Source of the DNA: Polaribacter sp.
GTDB taxonomy: Bacteria > Bacteroidota > Bacteroidia > Flavobacteriales > Flavobacteriaceae
Reading direction: 5' to 3'
Assembly: GCA_029245665.1 (NCBI GenBank)
Contig: JAQWOW010000251.1
Span: forward strand, 1 to 19,809
Length of the DNA: 19,809 nt
Made by a program: the position numbers and the translations under genes. Shown here piece by piece: positions 1 to 8,000 of the stretch (positions are counted from its first letter, which is position 1; each line of letters opens with the position of its first letter). The notes below the pieces were generated by a model that saw nothing but the letters and a program-made list of their open reading frames with translations, was not told where the DNA came from and did not search any database.

Positions 1-351
1 AAGCGTGTAGGCATTTTTTTGACCAGCAACATCTGGAAAAACAGAAGCTTTAAACTCATAGGTTTCTCCTGCGGTTAAAGAATAAATTCTTTCAATATAA
101 GCAAAACCACTAGTTCCTCCTTTTTCCATTCTTACATACCAATTGGAAGATGCTGCACCACCTGATGCAACATTTTTTGCAGGAAATGTAAAATCTGTAC
201 CAGTAGTTAGCCATGAAGCATCAGTTGATTCAATTTCAGAGTCTGCTGTATAACCAGTTTCAAAATTATCTGAATAAATCGTTTGTTGTGCATTGGTTAT
301 TGAAACAATCACAGTTGTGATTAATAGTAAAATAAAATAATTTTTTTTCAT
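1..351 (-). CDS. Secreted beta-rich protein, N-terminal 117 residues (C-terminus outside window)
   Basis: An open frame on the minus strand starts at ATG 351-349 and runs to base 1 without a stop, so the 3' part of the gene lies outside the window. The first 22 or so residues (MKKNYFILLLITTVIVSITNAQ) form a Sec signal peptide with likely cleavage after NA. The mature part begins with IYSDNFETG, and near residue 93 has the pattern GETYEFKASVFPD. An NFE start followed by a 'GxTYxFxxxV' strand is typical of CBM4/9-like or other jelly-roll modules attached to flavobacterial secreted enzymes. The family assignment is inference from pattern only. The protein could be a carbohydrate-binding or enzyme-linked module. 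The next secreted protein (789-1337) has the same general pattern. The start codon choice is secure because the signal peptide begins there. Confidence 0.75.
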   Translation of the reverse strand, partial: MKKNYFILLLITTVIVSITNAQQTIYSDNFETGYTADSEIESTDASWLTTGTDFTFPAKNVASGGAASSNWYVRMEKGGTSGFAYIERIYSLTAGETYEFKASVFPDVAGQKNAYTL

Positions 352-468
352 TTTTCTTATTTATTTGTTAGTTAATTGTCAGAGTGCAATGTACAAGGTG
401 TTTTATTTTTTGAATACGCTTTGATTATCACTTAAGTTTCATTTTTTATCTATTCTACAATATTTCAA

Positions 469-501
469 AAAAAAGTGCGCAAAATTAATGCGCACTTTTT
501 T
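469..501. terminator. Rho-independent terminator-like hairpin, copy 1
   Basis: A 13-bp perfect stem pairs 469-481 (AAAAAAGTGCGCA) with 489-501 (TGCGCACTTTTTT) around a 7-nt loop. The A-run on one side and the T-run on the other allow termination on both strands. It lies about 120 bp upstream of the minus-strand gene that starts at 351, with no gene immediately before it, so its present role is unclear. The stem is the same as the hairpin at 727-758. Confidence 0.7.
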
Positions 502-513
502 CTATTTATTTGT

Positions 514-708
514 TAAATGTATGGTTCTTAATTATTTGATGTTTTGTTTTTTACAGAGCTATAATTATCTTTTAGGTTTTATTTATTACCCCATATTGAA
601 AAATTTTGATAATTAATTAATATTTTTTACTAAATGTATGGCTATAATATAAAAATAGTTTGGTTTTTTTAGTGAACTTAAATTAGACTTTAGGTTTCAT
701 TTATTATC
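514..708. repeat. Imperfect direct repeat of about 117 bp (two units, weak third at 433-450)
   Basis: TAAATGTATGG occurs at 514-524 and again at 631-641. TAGGTTTTATTTATTACC at 573-590 recurs as TAGGTTTCATTTATTATC at 691-708. The two offsets, 117 and 118 bp, agree. A third, weaker relative of the second element (TAAGTTTCATTTTTTATC) is at 433-450, directly before hairpin copy 1. The units are degenerate between the conserved blocks. They look like an old tandem duplication or a set of repeated regulatory sites. No function can be read from the sequence. Confidence 0.55.
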
Positions 709-726
709 TCTTATTAGATGTCCAAA

Positions 727-758
727 AAAAAAGTGCGCAAATTAATGCGCACTTTTTT
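727..758. terminator. Rho-independent terminator-like hairpin, copy 2
   Basis: A 13-bp stem pairs 727-739 (AAAAAAGTGCGCA) with 746-758 (TGCGCACTTTTTT) around a 6-nt loop. It begins 30 bp past the stop codon of the minus-strand gene 789-1337, so it most likely terminates that transcript. Its flanking A and T runs could work in both directions. It is near-identical in sequence to the hairpin at 469-501, 258 bp away. Confidence 0.8.
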
Positions 759-788
759 CTACTAACTAATTAACTAATTATAACGATG

Positions 789-1337
789 TTATTTCTTTAC
801 TAATTTAAAGTCATCTACATGTAAAAGAACTCCTTTAGTCCATCGATATGTTTGTAAAACGACATTTTCTCTCCCTTCAATTACGGTGAACTCAAGATTG
901 TGCTTTTTCCATTTGTTATCTTGCCCTGCTTTTACATCATTTTTTGCATACATATGAGTGTCCTCTTTTCCTTTACCTGAGAAGGCTTTTACTGAATAAT
1001 TACTCTTCCAAGTCTGACCACCTGTATTTGTTAATTTAACAGCTACGCTGAATACATAGGTAGCGCCAACTTCTAAATTGGTGTATTTAACCAAAGTTGC
1101 ATTTGCTGCGTCTCCACTAGTCGCAAACTTATTCGAATTGTTAAACCCTTTTCCTTTTTTTTCGGTCACTGTCCAAGTTGATTTTCCCCAGCCACCAAAC
1201 TTCCCTTTTGCAAGGGTTAAAAGATCAGTTCCTTTTTCTAGATTTTCAAAATTCTGATTGATCTTGACTTTTTTTTGAGCTTGAATGCTAACATTAAAAG
1301 TAAAAAGTAAGATGAGTATTGCAAAAATATGTTTCAT
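789..1337 (-). CDS. Small secreted protein of unknown function, possible carbohydrate-binding module
   Basis: The 182-residue product has a Sec signal peptide (residues 1-20, ending SIQAQ). The mature protein of about 160 residues is Lys- and Gly-rich and apparently a single domain. It starts KINQNFENLEKG, has an aromatic and Trp-containing segment near residues 48-56 (GGWGKSTWT), a strand 'GATYVFSVAVKLTN' near 91-104, and ends 'HVDDFKLVKK'. A final 'hxxDDFxl' strand and an NFE-type start are common in CBM4/9-like and other jelly-roll domains, so sugar binding is plausible but unproven. No catalytic motif is visible. It follows the sulfatase gene after 89 bp on the same strand and is followed by a strong hairpin, so it probably ends that transcript. 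It could also be a PUL-encoded surface glycan-binding accessory protein. Confidence 0.75.
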   Translation of the reverse strand: MKHIFAILILLFTFNVSIQAQKKVKINQNFENLEKGTDLLTLAKGKFGGWGKSTWTVTEKKGKGFNNSNKFATSGDAANATLVKYTNLEVGATYVFSVAVKLTNTGGQTWKSNYSVKAFSGKGKEDTHMYAKNDVKAGQDNKWKKHNLEFTVIEGRENVVLQTYRWTKGVLLHVDDFKLVKK

Positions 1338-1426
1338 GTGTTTTAATTTTATTTCCGTTAAAACTATTAGAATATTTCACAAGGAAAGGTTTAAAAATTA
1401 TCTCAAAGGTTTCAAGTTTTATCTTT

Positions 1427-3100
1427 TTACTTTTTATTGATTACAGTCAACATTTCTTCTTTGAGCTTCAATTTAATTTTTGCGAACTCCTTTTTGCTTG
1501 CCAGGTTATTCCATTCATAAGTATCGGTTGTATTATTATACAATTCTTCTTTCCCGTTCTTATACAATATATAGCGCCAATCTTTGGTTCTATAGGTGTA
1601 GTTTTGCTGCATAACATAGGAAACGTCTAAATCGGCAGTAATCTCAATATGCCAAAGAGCTCCAGGATTGCCATTAAAGCCTACACCTTCTATAGGTTGG
1701 TTTATTCCTGCACCTAAAACAGTTAAAGCACCATTGGGGCCTTTCCATCTCTTAGTTTTAGGATTGTTTAAAAAAGGTTGAATACTGTAACCATCTAATC
1801 GTATTTTGGTAGTAGACTTTTTATTTTCTTTTAGGTTGCATAGGTCTTTTAAAGTGGGATAAATATCGATTAAAGAGACAGCATGATGAACTACATCACC
1901 TGCATTTGAAAGTTGTGGATCTCTTATTATAAAAGGAATGCGTGTGCTTTCGTCCCACGGAGAGTTTTTATATAAATACTCTTTTTCGCCCATTTGCCAG
2001 CCGTGATCGCTTGTGAAGACCACGATCGTATTGTCTTTAAACTTGCTGTTGTTCAGGGCATTCATTACAACTCCAATCTGATCATCTACAAAAGCTACAC
2101 ACGCTAAGTAGGCTTGTAAAAATCTACGTAAGCCTTCATCATTATTCGGAAAGGATTTTTTTAATTTTTTAAAATAAGCCAATCCCATTTCAGATTTTGG
2201 ATACACAGTAGTATAGTAAATGTCTTTGATGTCTCCTTCCTTAATTTTTGGCATTTGAATGTCTTCTAGGGGAAACATATCAAAATATTTCTGGGGTGCA
2301 TATAATGGTGTGTGAGGGTTTACAAAACCAACTCCCATAAAAAAGGGCTGTTTGCTATCGGATTGTTCAAGTGCTTTTATTTTTTTAGCCACCCATTGCG
2401 CATGTTGTTCGTCTGGCATTAAATCACGATTATGGTCATCGATATACCGAAATGGCTTTCTTCCGTAAGTCCATCCGGTCTCTATAAATCCTCCTTCACC
2501 ATCAGAAATAACAGGTGTATCTGATAATGGTGCAAAGGAGCCATCTACCACATTGATATTTCTAAAAGGTTCTGGAACGGAGGAGTGCCCCATAATCCGT
2601 TTTCCGTTTTTATCAATTCCACTAGAGGCGTGGGGGCCATAATTAATACCTTCTGGAACACCCCATTCATCCCAATATTTTTTTACGTTTTTATGTAATA
2701 ATTTCCCGGTTCCAAGTGTTTTGTATCCGTTCTCTTTAAATAGCTCAATAAAAGTTTTTTTATCTTTTAATACTTTATGTTTAAAATGGGGTGTCCAACC
2801 AAAATCGCGAGAGTTGTGTGGATAGATACCTGTAAATAAACTATTTCTTGATGGTGAACATACCGGAACATTGGTGTGCGCATTTTTAAACAGGGTTGCA
2901 GACTGGGCAAACTTATCTATGTTTGGTGTTTTTGCTTGCGGATGTCCTCCGTAAACACCTTGATAATCATTTAAATCATCTACCATGATAAATAGGACAT
3001 TCGGATGATTTTCTGATGCTAGATTCTCATTGTTTTGACAACTTAACACACTTGTTGTTGCTGCAAAAATTAAAATAAGATATTTCAAAAAGTAGTTCAT
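1427..3100 (-). CDS. Sulfatase (S1 family, iduronate-2-sulfatase-like), lipoprotein
   Basis: This is a type I formylglycine-dependent sulfatase that would hydrolyse a sulfate ester on a glycan. The metal-binding start PNVLFIMVDDLND and the maturation motif C-S-P-S-R (Cys at residue 81) are intact. TSDHGWQMGEKE and the C-terminal 'WRYILYKNGKEELYN' pattern match the iduronate-2-sulfatase-like branch, as does TGKLLHKN in place of the more common GKWHLG. A longer frame opens at 3118, but it overlaps the upstream gene and adds six polar residues. The start at 3100 gives a clean lipoprotein signal (MNYFLKYLILIFAATTSVLSC) and a 4-nt gap after the aldolase stop, so I prefer it (557 residues). It lies in the same transcription unit as the aldolase and kinase. 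The substrate is inferred from the locus only. Carrageenan or another galactan sulfate is likelier than a uronate. Confidence 0.93.
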   Translation of the reverse strand: MNYFLKYLILIFAATTSVLSCQNNENLASENHPNVLFIMVDDLNDYQGVYGGHPQAKTPNIDKFAQSATLFKNAHTNVPVCSPSRNSLFTGIYPHNSRDFGWTPHFKHKVLKDKKTFIELFKENGYKTLGTGKLLHKNVKKYWDEWGVPEGINYGPHASSGIDKNGKRIMGHSSVPEPFRNINVVDGSFAPLSDTPVISDGEGGFIETGWTYGRKPFRYIDDHNRDLMPDEQHAQWVAKKIKALEQSDSKQPFFMGVGFVNPHTPLYAPQKYFDMFPLEDIQMPKIKEGDIKDIYYTTVYPKSEMGLAYFKKLKKSFPNNDEGLRRFLQAYLACVAFVDDQIGVVMNALNNSKFKDNTIVVFTSDHGWQMGEKEYLYKNSPWDESTRIPFIIRDPQLSNAGDVVHHAVSLIDIYPTLKDLCNLKENKKSTTKIRLDGYSIQPFLNNPKTKRWKGPNGALTVLGAGINQPIEGVGFNGNPGALWHIEITADLDVSYVMQQNYTYRTKDWRYILYKNGKEELYNNTTDTYEWNNLASKKEFAKIKLKLKEEMLTVINKK

Positions 3101-3104
3101 AGAA

Positions 3105-3746
3105 TTACTGTTTTGCATTAATTACTTCTTTAGCTATTTTTTTAAAGTGTTGAAAGAGTCCATCATAATCATTATTGGCGATCAATACTTTATCAAATAA
3201 GGAACTACCCATACCAACTCCTACAGCTCCTACTTTAAAAAAGGAAGCAATATTGTCTATAGAAACACCTCCTGTTGGAAGTAGTTTTAGATTAGGAAGT
3301 GGCGCTAAAACATCCTTAACATACCCTGGTCCTAATTGAGTAGCAGGAAATATTTTTACAGCTGTTACTCCAAGGTTACTCGCATTATAAATTTCTAATG
3401 GTGTATATGCTCCAGGAAAAATTGGAATATTTTCTTTGGTACATTGGTTTACTACCTCTTTGTCTAAAACAGGGGTTACAATAAATGAAGCACCAGCAGC
3501 AATCGCTTTCTTTAAATCTGTCATGGTACAAACGGTTCCAGCACCAATATTTATATCCGGATTATCCGAAGATAATTTACGTATAATTTCGCATGCATTT
3601 TCAGAATTCATCGTGATTTCTAAAGTTGTAAATCCTGCTTTTTTATAATACGGTAGTATTGCTTCAATAACGTTTAACGAAACATTTCTCAGAATACCGA
3701 CTACCGGCATTTTATCAAATAATACTTGCTTATATTGTGCTCCCAT
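3105..3746 (-). CDS. dgoA: 2-dehydro-3-deoxy-6-phosphogalactonate/gluconate aldolase (KDPG/KHG class I aldolase)
   Basis: This cytoplasmic aldolase would cleave 2-keto-3-deoxy-6-phosphogalactonate (or the gluconate epimer) to pyruvate and glyceraldehyde-3-phosphate. The 213-residue length is usual for the family. Visible motifs are VVGILR near the N-terminus, TLEITMN with the catalytic Glu43, GAGTV (69-72 plus V), FPGAYTP, AVKIFPA with the Schiff-base Lys131, and LPTGGV near 156-161. There is no signal peptide. The gene begins directly after the stop of the kinase gene with no spacer, so the two are translationally linked. The family alone does not separate the DgoA and Eda activities. The neighbouring DgoK-type kinase makes the galacto configuration more likely. 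In carrageenan pathways this is the last step of 3,6-anhydro-D-galactose catabolism. Confidence 0.93.
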   Translation of the reverse strand: MGAQYKQVLFDKMPVVGILRNVSLNVIEAILPYYKKAGFTTLEITMNSENACEIIRKLSSDNPDINIGAGTVCTMTDLKKAIAAGASFIVTPVLDKEVVNQCTKENIPIFPGAYTPLEIYNASNLGVTAVKIFPATQLGPGYVKDVLAPLPNLKLLPTGGVSIDNIASFFKVGAVGVGMGSSLFDKVLIANNDYDGLFQHFKKIAKEVINAKQ

Positions 3747-4706
3747 TTAAAGTTTTTCTATTTTTTTTAATAATTTTAAATGCCCTTTAATAACTGAATG
3801 ATCAACAGTTTCTTTTGAGAGAATTACCGTTTTTAACCCTAAGCCAAGTATTTTAATGGCCATATTGTACAATTCAAATATATTTGATCCAGCACATAGT
3901 TTTATCAAATTACAATTTACAGTTTTTAGTGCTTTAAGCTCTTCGCCTATTAGTAGTCCACTTAAATAATAAAAATTGGCTGTTGTTGATCTTTCCTTAA
4001 ATAAATCACTAGTTCTTATATTAAACAATGTATTTAAAATAGATTGATTTTTACTTGATTTTATCACGCCTTTTTTAAAGGCAGTTTGCTCTTTGCTATC
4101 AAAAGACCCTGAACAAACTGAATTTTTTAAAATAGTGTTTTCAGTGATTACATCAAATACTTCACCTGTCATAAATGTTTTAAAATCTACTACAGAATTA
4201 TTTTTAAAAATGATATGTTTACTGTGAGTTCCAGGAAGAATGAACACAGTGGTTTTTCCCTTGTCTTCATCAGATATCAAACCAAGAATTTGCGCTTCTT
4301 CCCCTCTAATAACATCATCTTTCGTTTTTATTCCGGAAATTAGATGTATTGGGTTTTTAAAAATTGACGTGTTAATTTTTTCTAGATAAATAGACTCACC
4401 TTTTGATGAAAAAGGCAATTGAGCATAGGGTAACTCCCTAACTCCTATAGAAGAAGAAGCCATTCCTGATATTAAAATGTTAAAAGTATCATCAATCGAA
4501 CTTTTAAATTGAATACATTGTTTTTTTAGAAAATGAAGAAAGAATTCTTCTCTATTTCTTTTCTCGTTTAGCCAATCATTATAGATCTCTTTAACACCTT
4601 TTGTGGATGTTACCTCTTCAATAATTTCTAATGTGATTGTATCAACTAATCGCATTCTAAAATTAGAAGTTCCCCAATCTACACTTATAAATTTTTTGCT
4701 TTGCAT
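3747..4706 (-). CDS. dgoK: 2-dehydro-3-deoxygalactonokinase (DgoK family)
   Basis: This ASKHA-fold sugar kinase phosphorylates 2-keto-3-deoxy-D-galactonate at O6, supplying the aldolase encoded next to it. The motifs are FISVDWGTSNFR (phosphate-binding loop, Asp10), ISGMASSSIGVRELPY (from about 79), RGEEAQILG (134-142), LPGTHSKH (157-164) and TFMTGE (177-182). The frame is open to an earlier ATG at 4763, which would add 19 residues. I prefer 4706 because family members begin only a few residues before the DWG motif, giving 319 residues. It is the first gene of the leftward unit, and its stop codon directly precedes the aldolase ATG. Within this PUL the likely source of its substrate is 3,6-anhydro-D-galactose. 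D-galactonate from oxidised galactose is an alternative. Confidence 0.9.
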   Translation of the reverse strand: MQSKKFISVDWGTSNFRMRLVDTITLEIIEEVTSTKGVKEIYNDWLNEKRNREEFFLHFLKKQCIQFKSSIDDTFNILISGMASSSIGVRELPYAQLPFSSKGESIYLEKINTSIFKNPIHLISGIKTKDDVIRGEEAQILGLISDEDKGKTTVFILPGTHSKHIIFKNNSVVDFKTFMTGEVFDVITENTILKNSVCSGSFDSKEQTAFKKGVIKSSKNQSILNTLFNIRTSDLFKERSTTANFYYLSGLLIGEELKALKTVNCNLIKLCAGSNIFELYNMAIKILGLGLKTVILSKETVDHSVIKGHLKLLKKIEKL

Positions 4707-4955
4707 GTGTTCATAATGTTTTTCAAAATTAAGACCAATGTTTACAAAAATGATGTCAGTCATTAACTGATTTTAAACATTAATTACCCTAAAAGGCTCA
4801 AAATTCATTCAATTATTTAAATTTAAAAAAGTGTTTTTATTTTTGGAATTTTGTGCTAAAATATTCTAATTGATAAACTATGTTAATTTTTGACAAGGAA
4901 AGGATAGTAATTGACACCGAAAATCAAGTAATTTTTATAACTTTTGCCATCAATT

Positions 4956-4963
4956 TATGTTTG
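4956..4963 (+). promoter_or_regulatory. Possible Bacteroidota -7 promoter element (TATGTTTG)
   Basis: TATGTTTG matches the Bacteroidota -7 consensus TAnnTTTG exactly and points toward the GH2 gene that begins at 5070, implying a leader of about 100 nt. The expected TTTG at -33 is not present at normal spacing, only a T-run near 4932-4936. With such AT-rich sequence a chance match is quite possible. Confidence 0.25.
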
Positions 4964-4971
4964 AAAAAATA

Positions 4972-5019
4972 ATGAAATTAACAACCATCATTTGGCTCTT
5001 ATTAACTGTCCTTTTTTGA
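4972..5019 (+). CDS. 15-codon ORF, possible leader peptide or signal-peptide remnant
   Basis: An ATG nine bases after the TATGTTTG element opens a frame encoding MKLTTIIWLLLTVLF and ending at TGA. The composition is that of a signal-peptide N-region and hydrophobic core with no mature protein after it. It lies 50 bp before the GH2 gene, whose own start also encodes MKL. It could be a leader peptide, the remnant of a lost secreted-protein gene, or chance. There is no evidence that it is translated. Confidence 0.2.
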   Translation: MKLTTIIWLLLTVLF

Positions 5020-5069
5020 GTTTTTATTCAAAAAATAAAAAGAAAATCCCATAAAATATAAATATACTT

Positions 5070-8000
5070 ATGAAGTTAAATTATAAAAATTTTATTTTAA
5101 GTTTAGTCGTTATTGCAACTACTAGTATTGCAAAAGCTCAAACTTTAGATGCTATCATAGAAAACCCTCAAGTTGTAGAAATTAATAAACTTCCTGCTAG
5201 AGCTTCATTTTTTGCCTATGAATCTAAAAAGTTGGCTAATAAAAATAGTATTGAAGACTCAGAAAACTATCTATCCTTGAACGGTCTTTGGAAATTTAAC
5301 TGGACAAGGAGCCCAAAAGACAGGCCTATTAATTTTTACAAAGAGGACTACAACACCAGCAATTGGAAGGATATCCCTGTTCCCTCAAATTGGGAATTAG
5401 AAGGCTATGGAATTCCGATTTATACGAATATACCTTATCCATTTAGTTTCAAAACTACACCAACCCCTCCAGACATTCCAGACGGTTACAATCCTGTTGG
5501 CTCGTATAAGAGAACAATTAATATCCCAGATTCGTGGAGTAATAAAGAAGTTACCATTCATTTAGGTGCTGTAAAATCTGCATTTTATATTTGGGTTAAT
5601 GGAAAAAAAGTAGGGTACAGTCAAGGTTCTAAATTGCCAGCAGAATTTAATTTAACATCCTACCTAAGAAAAGGAGCAAACAGCATTGCCTTAGAAGTTT
5701 ATAGATGGAGTGACGGAAGCTATCTCGAAGATCAGGATTTTTGGAGATTTTCGGGTATTGAAAGAGATGTTTACCTATATGCAACTCCAAGAACCTTTGT
5801 ACAAGATTATGTAGTTGGTTCAGATTTAATAAATAACTTTAAAGATGGCCAATTTTCTCTGTCAGTAGCTCTTGCGAATACACTTTCAAAAAAATTTAAA
5901 GGACAATTTAAAGCGACACTTAAAAGTAAAAATTCAGTTGTATTTTATTCGAATGAAATGGTTCAGATAGCACCAAATGCTAAATCAACTATTAAATTTA
6001 ATTCTGTAATTGACGATGTTTTGGCGTGGAGTGCTGAATGTCCAAATTTGTATTTTTTACAACTAGAACTTATAGGGAAAAAAGGAAAAACACTTCAAGT
6101 TATAAATCAACATGTTGGTTTTAAAAATATTCAAGTTCACAATGCGCAATTATTGGTAAATGGAAAACCGATTCTGTTAAAAGGAGTCAATAGACATGAG
6201 CATAATTATAAAAAAGGACATGTGATTAGTAGAGAAAGTATGTTAGAAGATATTAAAATCTTTAAACAGAATAATATTAACGCGGTAAGAACAGCTCATT
6301 ACCCTAATGACCCTTACTTTTATGAATTATGTGATGTCTATGGAATTTATGTATATGATGAAGCAAATATAGAATCTCATGGAATTGGTTATAAATTATC
6401 TGAAACATTGGGTAATAAACCTGAATGGGAAAAAGCACACGTAGAAAGAGTAAAAAGAATGATTTTACGTGACCGAAACCATCCTTCTATTATTGTTTGG
6501 TCTCTGGGAAATGAAGCAGGAAATGGATATAATTTCTACAGAGCCTATAAAGAAGCTAAAGAAATAGATTCTAGTAGACCTGTACATTACGAACGAGCGC
6601 TTCGAGAATGGAATACAGATATTGTTGCTCATATGTACGCCGGCTATAAAAAAATTGAAGATTATGCAAAAGACGATAGCCAAACAAGACCGTTTATTTT
6701 ATGCGAGTATGCACATGCCATGGGAAATAGCTTAGGAGGTATAAAAGAATACTGGGATTTATTTGAAAAATACGATAAACTACAAGGTGGGTTTATTTGG
6801 GATTTTCAAGATCAGGGACTGTTGACAGAAAAAGACGGAAAAGAATACTTCGCCTATGGTGGTGATTTTGGACCTGAAGGAACACCAAGTGATCACAACT
6901 TCTTAAATAATGGATTGCTACAGGCTGATAAAAAACCAAATCCGCATCTTTACGAAGCAAAAAAGGTCATGCAAAACATCAAGTTTTATAAAGATGATTT
7001 GGCGCTTAATGAAATAAGGGTTAAAAACTGGTATTTCTTTAGAAATTTATCGAACTATAAAATTGACTGGACAATTATTGAAAACGGTAAAGAGATTGAA
7101 AATGGAACTATTAGTGAATTGGATGTTGAGGCTCAACAAAGTAAAATTTTACAGATTCCATTCAAAACAATCATTAAGAACACAAAAGAATATTTTGTCA
7201 ATTTATCTGTCAAACTAATTCTTTCAGAGCCTTTGATTGAAGCCGATTATGAAATCGCCAAGGGGCAATTTTCACTAAATTCTAATCAAGTGAAATTACA
7301 AGAACCAAAAATAACATCAGGCGCATTAAAAAAGGTTTCTTCTAATACTTCAATAGCAGTTTACAATGATAATTTTAAAGTTCAATTTAGTAAAGAATCT
7401 GGAACATTAATAAATTATGAGTTTAACGGAGAGGTGCTAATTAGTAAAGGTGCACAAATTAATTTCTGGAGAGCACCAGTAGATAATGACTATGGTGCAA
7501 ATACACCAAATCTTTATAGAGAATGGTTAAATGCTGGTAAAGAAAATCTAGATGTATCACATAAAATAATTGAATTAGACAATAGTGTGAAAATTGTTTT
7601 CAATCAAAAAATGCTGAAAGGTGATGCTTCCTTCACACAATCCTATAGTATAAATGCAGATGGAATAATAAAGGTTGAAAACGATTTTAAACCCTTAAAA
7701 GGAAAAAGTAAAATTGGTTTAAAAGGCCATAAGGCAAAATTGAAAAATAATGAACATTCTAATATTTATAAATTTGGAAACGAATTTGTAATACCAAAAA
7801 CATTTAATAGGGTTAATTGGTATGGAAGAGGTTGGGAAGAATCCTATGAGGATAGAAAAAAAGCAGCTGATATTGGATTGTATTCAAGTGAAGTTTCTGA
7901 TTTGTTTACAATGTATGCAAGGCCTCAGGAAAATGGAAATAGAACAGATATTCGATGGGTTAGCTTTACGAATAAAAATGGAATGAATTTGAAGTTTGTA

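Larger units (their letters stand above)
352..788. other. Gene-free region with duplicated terminator hairpins and degenerate direct repeats
   Basis: This 437-bp stretch is very AT-rich and has no credible coding frame on either strand. It contains two near-identical hairpins (469-501 and 727-758) and an imperfect direct repeat of about 117 bp between and around them. It separates the two secreted-protein genes on the minus strand. It would therefore contain the 3' end of the transcript of 789-1337 and the promoter and leader of the gene starting at 351. I found no clear TAnnTTTG promoter element in the minus orientation. Confidence 0.7.
4707..5069. other. Divergent intergenic control region
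   Basis: This stretch of about 360 bp separates the leftward kinase-aldolase-sulfatase unit from the rightward GH2 unit, so it should hold both promoters. If the kinase starts at 4763, the region shrinks to 306 bp. It is strongly AT-rich. I see one exact TAnnTTTG match on the plus strand (4956-4963), a short ORF (4972-5019), and no convincing operator palindrome. On the minus strand the nearest thing to a -7 element is CAAAAAATA at about 5029, with the wrong internal spacing. Confidence 0.6.

Noticed and set aside
1319..1630. Plus-strand open frame of about 100 codons
   Set aside because: It lies largely antisense to the 3' end of the sulfatase gene, has low-complexity hydrophobic composition and no family motif. 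It is a shadow of a real gene.
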